From contig CAZDWF010000116.1 in NCBI GenBank assembly GCA_964508895.1, positions 1 through 11,118 on the forward strand: a stretch of 11,118 nucleotides of DNA. Reading direction: 5' to 3'. Origin of the DNA: M55B132 sp964508895 (GTDB lineage: Bacteria; Bacteroidota; Bacteroidia; Bacteroidales; B18-G4). The position numbers and the translations under genes were made by a program. The notes beneath the pieces were generated by a model. The model made no database searches. It saw nothing but the letters and a program-made list of their open reading frames with translations, and had not been told where the DNA came from. Positions 6,518 through 11,118 of this stretch are shown here, in pieces (position 1 is the stretch's first letter; the number at the start of each line of letters is the position of its first letter).

Positions 6518-6883
6518 TTAATTATCAATTATCTCAATCTTGGGAGCTTCAATGAATTTAGTATCCTTTTGTCGTCCTTGTTGGATAATCTCATTACCAT
6601 TATCATCGTATCTTACAGGTTGCTTTTCTAGTCCTTCTATTATTGTTACCTGTCCAGTTATCCTTATTTTTTTTCCATTAAGTTCCTCAATTTTATCGTA
6701 ATCAATATTAACAACGTATCCATTCATGTAGATTCCGTCTTTTGTTGCTTGTGAAATATCAACTGTTGTATCAAAAGTCACATTATCCGAGGTCGATTTT
6801 ATTTCCATAATTATTGTGTCCTTGATTTACGCAAAAGAGATAACACTTAATTGTATAAATAATATGATCAGAATAAATTTCAT
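6518..6883 (-). pseudogene. Small exported protein of unknown function with in-frame TAA after the signal peptide
   Basis: Read from ATG 6883 the frame gives a clean 18-residue signal peptide (MKFILIILFIQLSVISFA), then TAA at 6827-6829, then 102 more codons in the same frame to a stop at 6518-6520. Signal peptidase I products in Bacteroidota often begin with Gln, and TAA is one C-to-T change from CAA (Gln). This strongly suggests the original mature protein began QIKDT and that one substitution, a sequencing error or readthrough accounts for the stop. An internal ATG at 6808 would give a 96-residue leaderless protein. The body (GYVVNIDYDKIEELNGKKIR, then ITGQV, later FIEAPKIEIID) has the strand pattern of a small OB-like beta barrel; I do not recognise a named family. 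It is flanked by 15-bp inverted repeats. Confidence 0.65.
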
Positions 6884-6901
6884 AATTTCAAGACATTTTT
6901 T

Positions 6902-6939
6902 ATAATGGCACACAACTTGTTTATGGACGCATGTTATTA
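6902..6939 (+). repeat. Second, partial copy of the palindromic element's end
   Basis: ATAATGGCACACAAC (6902-6916) matches the reverse complement of 6478-6492 at 14 of 15 positions, so the exported-protein gene sits between inverted repeats spanning 6478-6916. The following bases to about 6939 (ending CGCATGTTATTA) may belong to the same element but do not align clearly. Confidence 0.5.
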
Positions 6940-7117
6940 ACTTAAATTTCCTTATAGAGTCAGTGGAGTTATGATCAATTAACTTATAAAAAAAAATATT
7001 CCCTTCTTATTCAACTACTCATTCATAAAGATATAATAATTTTAAATATAAAGTTTTGTATTTATCTAAGGATTTTATCAAATATCAATAGTATGCCAGC
7101 TACCATAATAAATCTAA
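6940..7117. other. AT-rich intergenic stretch with no gene seen
   Basis: This part of the gap between the exported-protein pseudogene and the tRNA is strongly AT-rich with homopolymer A and T tracts. I found no open frame with recognisable coding character, no RNA fold and no clear promoter in it. It ends at the ATTCTGC array. Confidence 0.6.
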
Positions 7118-7152
7118 ATTCTGCATTCTCTAATCTGCATTCTGCATTTTGC
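7118..7152. repeat. Heptanucleotide array, ATTCTGC family
   Basis: Five units in 7-bp register: ATTCTGC, ATTCTCT, AATCTGC, ATTCTGC and ATTTTGC. It directly precedes the terminator stem-loop at 7156-7186, in the downstream region of tRNA-Arg. Confidence 0.8.
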
Positions 7153-7155
7153 AAT

Positions 7156-7186
7156 AAAAAAGCTCCGATATAATCGGAGCTTTTTT
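7156..7186. terminator. Bidirectional intrinsic terminator downstream of tRNA-Arg
   Basis: AGCTCCGAT (7161-7169) and ATCGGAGCT (7173-7181) form a perfect 9-bp stem with a 3-nt loop, flanked by A5 on the left and T5 on the right, so a U-run follows the stem on either strand. It would end transcripts of the minus-strand tRNA, about 130 nt after its 3' end. It immediately abuts the duplicated tRNA 3' end at 7187. Confidence 0.88.
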
Positions 7187-7204
7187 GTGATCCCGGCGGG
7201 AGTC
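7186..7204 (-). repeat. Duplicated 3' end of tRNA-Arg (tRNA remnant or attachment-site scar)
   Basis: A 19-nt word is shared exactly between 7186-7204 and 7308-7326, the latter being the T-arm 3' strand, acceptor 3' strand and discriminator of tRNA-Arg. The copy stops partway through the T-arm (after GGAGTC) and the rest of the tRNA is absent. The copies are direct repeats offset by 122 bp. The remnant lies against the terminator, as expected for an original tRNA 3' end. Confidence 0.75.
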
Positions 7205-7307
7205 CCTTCGATTTCTCTCAGGATAAACTTCTCCTCCCTCCTCACATATTAGTTCTTAATAATTTATCAGAACACTCACACTGCATATCTCATAGCAGGC
7301 AGTTCTC
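7205..7307. other. Spacer between the tRNA 3'-end repeats
   Basis: About 100 bp enclosed by the two tRNA 3'-end copies. It contains no gene. Its left end (CCTTCGATTTCTCTCAGGA) resembles the widespread intergenic word CTTCGACTTCGCTCAGGA found in many bacteria, as I recall it. The rest is unremarkable. Confidence 0.5.
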
Positions 7308-7309
7308 TG

Positions 7310-7383
7310 TGATCCCGGCGGGAGTCGAACCCGCAACCTTCAGAACCGGAATCTGATACTCTATCCAGTTGAGCTACGGGACC
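7310..7383 (-). tRNA. tRNA-Arg(CCG)
   Basis: The 74-nt minus-strand sequence folds as a complete cloverleaf: acceptor GGTCCCG with CGGGATC (one G-U pair), D-stem GCTC/GAGT, anticodon stem TCAGA/TCTGA around TTCCGGT giving anticodon CCG for Arg codon CGG, variable loop AGGTT, and T-arm GCGGG-TTCGACT-CCCGC. The discriminator is A and CCA is not encoded. A TAnnTTTG promoter motif sits 10 nt upstream and an intrinsic terminator lies about 130 nt downstream. Its 3' end is duplicated further downstream. Confidence 0.95.
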
Positions 7384-7393
7384 TGATCAAATG

Positions 7394-7401
7394 CAAAATT
7401 A
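7394..7401 (-). promoter_or_regulatory. Candidate -7 promoter element of tRNA-Arg, overlapping a heptamer array
   Basis: The minus strand reads TAATTTTG, an exact TAnnTTTG match ending 10 nt before the tRNA 5' end at 7383, a sensible distance for a tRNA promoter. Its upstream half is part of the first AATTAAG unit of the neighbouring array. Confidence 0.55.
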
Positions 7402-7429
7402 AGAATTAAAAGTTAAGTATTAAGAATTT
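7397..7429. repeat. Heptanucleotide array, AATTAAG family
   Basis: Units AATTAAG, AATTAAA, AGTTAAG and TATTAAG follow in 7-bp register from 7397 to 7424, then a partial AATTT. The array overlaps the proposed tRNA promoter and runs directly into the CGTNACG array. Confidence 0.7.
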
Positions 7430-7450
7430 CGTAACGCGTGACGCGTAACG
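7430..7450. repeat. Heptanucleotide array, CGTNACG family
   Basis: Three perfect-register units, CGTAACG, CGTGACG and CGTAACG, belong to the same family as 1754-1774. Each unit is a near-palindrome around its central base. It is open in the frame of the downstream gene, which creates a spurious upstream start. Confidence 0.8.
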
Positions 7451-7530
7451 GGAGGACATCTGGGTTCTGGCATCCGATAGCTGATATCTATTATTTCATT
7501 AATTTAGCCAAAACAAAAAGAAATACAATA

Positions 7531-7707
7531 ATGAGCACAGAAGAACAAATCCTCAAAGCAATGACAAATGCAGGGGAACCCCTCAATGCAGGAAAAATTG
7601 CAGAATTAACAGGAATCGATCGTAAAGAAATTGACAAAGCGATGAAAACCTTAAAGACTAATGAGAAAATTATTAGCCCTGTCAGATGTAAATGGGAACC
7701 GAAATAG
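7531..7707 (+). CDS. Small winged-helix-like (HTH) protein
   Basis: The 58-residue protein begins MSTEEQILKAMTNAG and reads as a minimal helix-turn-helix: helix 1 at about 3-13, helix 2 at about 20-27 (AGKIAELTG), recognition helix at about 31-43 (RKEIDKAMKTLKT) and a short wing ending SPVRCKWEPK. Proteins of this size with the same KCxWEPK-like end occur in archaea and Bacteroidota as putative regulators, as far as I recall; no target is known. Start: the frame is open back to 7438, but that extension is made of repeat sequence, and the homologous part begins at ATG 7531. TAATTTAG about 25 nt upstream is a one-mismatch -7 element. Real coding status is likely because the protein is compact and fold-like. 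Confidence 0.75.
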   Translation: MSTEEQILKAMTNAGEPLNAGKIAELTGIDRKEIDKAMKTLKTNEKIISPVRCKWEPK

Positions 7708-7712
7708 AAACT

Positions 7713-7726
7713 AGTTCGTAGTTCGT
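7713..7726. repeat. Heptanucleotide pair, AGTTCGT (CTACGAA family)
   Basis: Two exact AGTTCGT units begin 5 bp after the winged-helix gene's stop codon. On the opposite strand they match the CTACGAA array at 1710-1737. Confidence 0.6.
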
Positions 7727-7751
7727 AGAATTGTTGATATTAAATTTTTGG

Positions 7752-9047
7752 CTAATAAACTACAAACTTTCTCTTTACAATTTTGTTCGTATTCGTCTGT
7801 AAATGTATTATATAGGTCCCTTTTGGATAAGAACTAATATCTAAGCGGAATTTCTTTTTATTTTTGAGAATGTATTCATCCTGTACCCTTCCATAAATAT
7901 CATATACCGTCATTTTATAGAATCCTTCTTTAATCGTATGCGTTAACAAATCATTATCCCGAATATTTATGTTAAGTATTTCTGATGCCGGATTTGGATA
8001 TATCAAAACTTCAGGTTCATAGAATTCATCCGTTCCTGAAACAACTACATTAACCTCCTTTATCATTGTATCATCATGGCAACTATCATACACATACTGA
8101 GTAACTTCATAGGTTCCACTCTGAGTATAGATATGGGTCGGATTCTGTGTTGTAGCTGTATTTCCATCACCAAAGTTCCACAAATAATTTGAAGCATTTT
8201 GTGACATATCAGTAAAAAATACTGTATCAGAAATGACCTCAAATACAAAATCAGCTCGCGGTTTTAAGATGGGCTGTAGAAACCACTGGCCGGGATCCGT
8301 AAGCACAGTAAAATGAGCAAGCTGCTGAAGGTATACTGCATCAACCGAATCCAGATTGGCGTAGTAATCTAATCCAACAGGGCTTTCAAGGAACATAGCT
8401 GCATAAAATGTGCATGCATTGAGATAGAACCCTGCTTCAGAGGGATGACTGTTATCCGGGGCAAATAGCTCAATAGGATCACCATTTAGAATAGAGTTTT
8501 TCCAGGATATTCCAGCAGGAGATACATATCCGTTAATTTGTTCAGCATTCCGCATATAGGAAGCCTCCAGCGAATCCTGCATATGAAAATAATCTATAAA
8601 CACCGGGCTGCAGTATGAGCCAATGCATTGTTGTCCACCAAGCTTCCTACCCCAGGTCATATATAGCATTGTCCTGGAACAAGGGTTGGCTTGTTTTATT
8701 AAAGCATCCAGTCCGGAAGCGCCAGGAAAAAAATACCCTGATCTGTAATAAGGAATTGTGGGTATCTGGCTTTGTTCCTGAATAACCACATAATCCCATA
8801 TCCCTTCAGAAATAAGGTTTTGTGATTGCTGGCTATACAAATGTGCATTGGGCTGAAGTGCATATGTCATACCTCCTGGTGAAGAATGTGCTACAAATAC
8901 AGAATCACCCGCAGCCCTGCATAACCTTTTGAACATTACGGGCAATGCATTTGCTGTATAACTATTACCCAGGAATAGCACATTTTCAGGTTGCGAAATA
9001 ATAGCAGTTGTATATAGAAGAAGTATTATCGTGATTAATCTTTTCAT
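7752..9047 (-). CDS. Secreted SGNH/DUF4886-like protein with PKD domain and T9SS sorting domain
   Basis: The 431-residue protein has an 18-residue signal peptide ending IIS, followed by Gln19 as in the Bacteroidota Q-rule. Residues about 22-225 resemble SGNH hydrolases of the DUF4886 type: VLFLGNSYT (23-31) supplies the block I Ser29, WDYVVIQEQSQ (84-94) is the block III region, and DNSHPSEAG (198-206) supplies the Asp198 and His201 expected of the catalytic triad. A PKD domain follows (about 262-337) with YLWNFGDGNTATTQNPTHIY. The C-terminus (about 345-431) is a type A T9SS sorting domain with IYPNPASEILNI, VYDIYGRV and the ending KIVKRKFVVY. The protein should be exported through the outer membrane and kept at the surface or released. 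The substrate, perhaps an ester on a polysaccharide, is not predictable. Confidence 0.88.
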   Translation of the reverse strand: MKRLITIILLLYTTAIISQPENVLFLGNSYTANALPVMFKRLCRAAGDSVFVAHSSPGGMTYALQPNAHLYSQQSQNLISEGIWDYVVIQEQSQIPTIPYYRSGYFFPGASGLDALIKQANPCSRTMLYMTWGRKLGGQQCIGSYCSPVFIDYFHMQDSLEASYMRNAEQINGYVSPAGISWKNSILNGDPIELFAPDNSHPSEAGFYLNACTFYAAMFLESPVGLDYYANLDSVDAVYLQQLAHFTVLTDPGQWFLQPILKPRADFVFEVISDTVFFTDMSQNASNYLWNFGDGNTATTQNPTHIYTQSGTYEVTQYVYDSCHDDTMIKEVNVVVSGTDEFYEPEVLIYPNPASEILNINIRDNDLLTHTIKEGFYKMTVYDIYGRVQDEYILKNKKKFRLDISSYPKGTYIIHLQTNTNKIVKRKFVVY

Positions 9048-9105
9048 GCAACAATATTAATTAAAATTTTAGAACTTTTCTGTTTCAAATCAACAGTTCT
9101 TCAAT

Positions 9106-9133
9106 CATCCGGCATCCGGCATCAGGCATCATT
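9106..9133. repeat. Heptanucleotide array, CATCCGG family, overlapping a stop codon
   Basis: Units CATCCGG, CATCCGG and CATCAGG are followed by CATCATT in 7-bp register. The last unit contains the decarboxylase gene's stop codon (9129-9131, TGA on the minus strand). It is the opposite-strand form of the word at 5462-5545. Confidence 0.75.
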
Positions 9134-9908
9134 TCCCCTTAAAATCCGGCTTCCTCTTTTCCTTAAATGCTCTTATCCCTTCACGGTAATCTTCACTATC
9201 GTATGCTTTATGCCTAAGCTCTTCTATTTTTTCATAAAATTCAGAATTTATTGGCCTGGCAGCACCTAGTATATTGAGTTGTTCTTTCATAACAGCAATG
9301 CTTAAAGGAGAGTTCTGTGTTATCCTTTTAGCAAGTTCATAGGCTGTTTGCTCAAGCTCATCAATACTAACAAGGTGATTAAGTATTCCTATATTTCTGG
9401 CTTGCTCAGCAGAAATTGGCCTTGCGGTAAAAAACATTTCCTTGGCAACATTTATTTCAACCATACTCAGAAAATGTATCATTCCTGATGCATTATATGG
9501 CACACCAAGTTTTGCAGGAGTTATGGCAAAAGATGTTTTGGGTGTTCCAATTAGTATATCACAAACAAAGGAAAGATCACATGCTCCTCCCCATACACTA
9601 CCTTCTATCATCGCTATTACCGGTATTGGACATTTTTGAACCTTACGAAATAGCTTTTCCAATGGATGATTATAACTGATAGGATCATTTCCAGGATGTG
9701 GCAATTCGTTAATATCCAATCCGGCACTCCATACATTCATCCCAGCATTTGACCTTACTACAATAACTCTTACCTGATGATTTTCAAATTCATCAAAAGA
9801 GGAAATAATTTCGGAGATCATTACTTTATTGAGACAGTTCTTCTTGTCATCATTATTAAAAATAAGGGTTCCAATTTTATCTTCAATCAGGATCTTTATG
9901 AACTTCAT
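9129..9908 (-). CDS. scpB: Methylmalonyl-CoA decarboxylase-like crotonase (ScpB/YgfG family)
   Basis: The 259-residue protein is a crotonase-superfamily enzyme very similar to E. coli ScpB (YgfG, 261 residues), which decarboxylates methylmalonyl-CoA to propionyl-CoA. Shared stretches include VWSAGLDINELP (59-70), DPISYNHPL (75-83), EGSVWGGACD (102-111) with the oxyanion-hole Gly pair, SFAITPAKLGVPYN (126-139), GILNHLV and the C-terminal YDSEDYREGIRAFKEKRKPDF. Tyr138 matches the E. coli Tyr140 near the scissile carboxylate. E. coli His66, in AGHDIHELP, is Leu64 here. Because of that change, an altered rate or a related acyl-CoA substrate should be kept open. It lies apart from the carboxylase operon but in the same neighbourhood, and is divergent from the aldolase gene. 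Confidence 0.85.
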   Translation of the reverse strand: MKFIKILIEDKIGTLIFNNDDKKNCLNKVMISEIISSFDEFENHQVRVIVVRSNAGMNVWSAGLDINELPHPGNDPISYNHPLEKLFRKVQKCPIPVIAMIEGSVWGGACDLSFVCDILIGTPKTSFAITPAKLGVPYNASGMIHFLSMVEINVAKEMFFTARPISAEQARNIGILNHLVSIDELEQTAYELAKRITQNSPLSIAVMKEQLNILGAARPINSEFYEKIEELRHKAYDSEDYREGIRAFKEKRKPDFKGK

Positions 9909-9994
9909 ATTTAAATAAATTTATGTGCAGCTTATATTATGATCGAAGTTAGTTAAATAATTAAAATCTCAACAAATAGAATACTAAATTGTAT

Positions 9995-10002
9995 TATTTT
10001 TG
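9995..10002 (+). promoter_or_regulatory. Candidate -7 promoter element of the aldolase gene
   Basis: TATTTTTG matches TAnnTTTG exactly and ends 26 nt before the ATG at 10029, giving a leader of roughly 20 nt. It lies in the divergent gap with the ScpB-like gene, on whose side only one-mismatch motifs are seen. Confidence 0.5.
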
Positions 10003-10028
10003 GCAATAGTAATTTAATCAATAAAACC

Positions 10029-11108
10029 ATGTCAGAAAAAATATTAAATAAAGTAAAAGCCGGTGTAGCTACCGGAGATGATGTACAGGAAATTTTTCGT
10101 ATTGCCAAAGAAAATGAATTTGCATTACCTGCAGTAAACGTTGTAGGAAGTGATTCAGTAAATGCTGTAATGGAATCTGCCAAACTTATGAAGGCACCGG
10201 TTATTGTTCAATATTCAAATGGTGGTGCTTTGTTTAATGCAGGAAAAGGACTATCGAATGAAAATGATATTGCTGCAATAGCCGGAGCTGTTAGCGGGGC
10301 TATTCATGTTCATAAACTTGCTGAACTATACGGTATTCCGGTTATCCTGCATACTGACCATGCTGCCAGAAAACTATTACCATGGATCGATGGTTTATTG
10401 GATGCAGGTGAAGAATATTACAAGCATCATGGAAAACCTCTATTTAGTTCACATATGCTCGACCTTTCAGAAGAACCTTTAGAAGAGAATATTGCAACAT
10501 GCAAAAGGTATCTTGAACGTATGTCTAAAATGGGGATGACTTTAGAGATTGAGCTTGGTGTAACAGGAGGAGAAGAAGACGGTGTTGACAATACAGATAT
10601 AGATAGTTCAAAATTATATACTCAACCGGAACATGTTGCTTATGCTTATGAAGAACTGATGAAGATAAGTGACAGGTTTACTGTTGCTGCAGCTTTTGGA
10701 AATGTTCATGGTGTATATAAACCAGGAAATGTCAGGTTGCAACCAATTATCCTGAAAAATACACAGGATTACATACAGGAAAAATACAATACCGATCCAA
10801 AACCAGTAAATTTTGTTTTCCATGGTGGTTCAGGATCAAGTCAGGATGAGATCAGGGAAGCGATTTCATATGGTGTTATTAAAATGAATATCGACACGGA
10901 TACACAATGGGCGTTCTGGGAAGGAGTTCATGAGTATTATAATAAATACAAAGCTTATCTGCAGGGGCAAATCGGAAATCCTGAAGGAGATGACAAGCCA
11001 AATAAAAAGTTTTACGACCCACGTAAATGGTTACGTGAAGGAGAAAATTCAATGATAGCCCGCATGAAACAAGCCTTCGAAGACCTTAATAATATTAATA
11101 CATTATAA
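10029..11108 (+). CDS. fbaA: Class II fructose-bisphosphate aldolase
   Basis: This enzyme reversibly splits fructose 1,6-bisphosphate into dihydroxyacetone phosphate and glyceraldehyde 3-phosphate. The protein is 359 residues, the same length as E. coli FbaA, and colinear with it: GVATGDDVQ (12-20), FALPAVN (31-37), SNGGALF (63-69), VILHTDHAARKLLPWIDGLL (105-124), LEIELGVTGGEEDGVDN (172-188), GNVHGVYKPGN (224-234) and NFVFHGGSGS (261-270). Asp110 and the zinc ligands His111, His227 and His265 are present, as is the catalytic Glu in GGEEDG. The start is supported by colinearity and by the upstream -7 motif. It is complete, ending 10 bases before the right edge; the A-run and GCGGG after the stop could begin a terminator that is cut off. 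Confidence 0.96.
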   Translation: MSEKILNKVKAGVATGDDVQEIFRIAKENEFALPAVNVVGSDSVNAVMESAKLMKAPVIVQYSNGGALFNAGKGLSNENDIAAIAGAVSGAIHVHKLAELYGIPVILHTDHAARKLLPWIDGLLDAGEEYYKHHGKPLFSSHMLDLSEEPLEENIATCKRYLERMSKMGMTLEIELGVTGGEEDGVDNTDIDSSKLYTQPEHVAYAYEELMKISDRFTVAAAFGNVHGVYKPGNVRLQPIILKNTQDYIQEKYNTDPKPVNFVFHGGSGSSQDEIREAISYGVIKMNIDTDTQWAFWEGVHEYYNKYKAYLQGQIGNPEGDDKPNKKFYDPRKWLREGENSMIARMKQAFEDLNNINTL

Positions 11109-11118
11109 AAAAAGCGGG

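Noticed and set aside
7438..7530. 31-residue N-terminal extension of the winged-helix protein
   Set aside because: It starts inside the CGTNACG array and has no coding character; ATG 7531 gives a compact complete domain.
11104..11118. Possible terminator after the aldolase gene
   Set aside because: Only an A-run and GCGGG are present before the window ends, so no stem can be shown.

Overview
The window looks like chromosomal DNA from an environmental member of the Bacteroidota. It is AT-rich. Several genes are preceded by the phylum's -7 promoter motif TAnnTTTG rather than by a clear Shine-Dalgarno sequence. One secreted protein ends in a type IX secretion (T9SS) sorting domain, and its signal peptide is followed by Gln as in the Bacteroidota 'Q-rule'. 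These points are read from sequence; no finer taxonomy is claimed.

Layout. At 1-1199 (minus) lies the N-terminal 399 residues of a membrane-anchored PHP-domain-like protein whose 3' end is outside the window. A small stand-alone Hpt phosphotransfer protein follows (1317-1670, plus). A three-gene minus-strand operon (5400 to 1781) encodes biotin carboxylase, biotin carrier protein and carboxyltransferase of an ATP-dependent acyl-CoA carboxylase, most likely propionyl-CoA carboxylase. Next is an orphan TrpF-like isomerase (5581-6243, plus). The stretch 6237-6940 is a decayed accessory patch: a GIY-YIG-family N-terminal fragment, an imperfect palindrome, a small exported protein interrupted by one in-frame TAA just after its signal peptide, and a second copy of one palindrome end in inverted orientation. 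Then come a bidirectional terminator, a duplicated tRNA 3' end, tRNA-Arg(CCG) (7310-7383, minus), a 58-residue winged-helix-like protein (7531-7707, plus), an SGNH/DUF4886-PKD-T9SS secreted protein (7752-9047, minus), a methylmalonyl-CoA decarboxylase-like crotonase (9129-9908, minus) and class II fructose-bisphosphate aldolase (10029-11108, plus).

How the genes fit together. The carboxylase operon and the ScpB-like decarboxylase both act at the propionyl-CoA/methylmalonyl-CoA node, in opposite directions. Aldolase is core glycolysis/gluconeogenesis. The remaining genes do not form an obvious pathway with them.

Most unusual signal. The intergenic spaces hold at least seven short arrays built from at least five unrelated words (CTACGAA, CGTNACG, GGATGCC/GGCATCC, ATTCTGC, AATTAAG), and every one has a period of exactly 7 bp. 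They sit next to gene ends, gene starts and the tRNA promoter. They resemble in form the heptanucleotide STRR repeats of cyanobacteria. I see no CRISPR array, no transposase and no integrase in the window.
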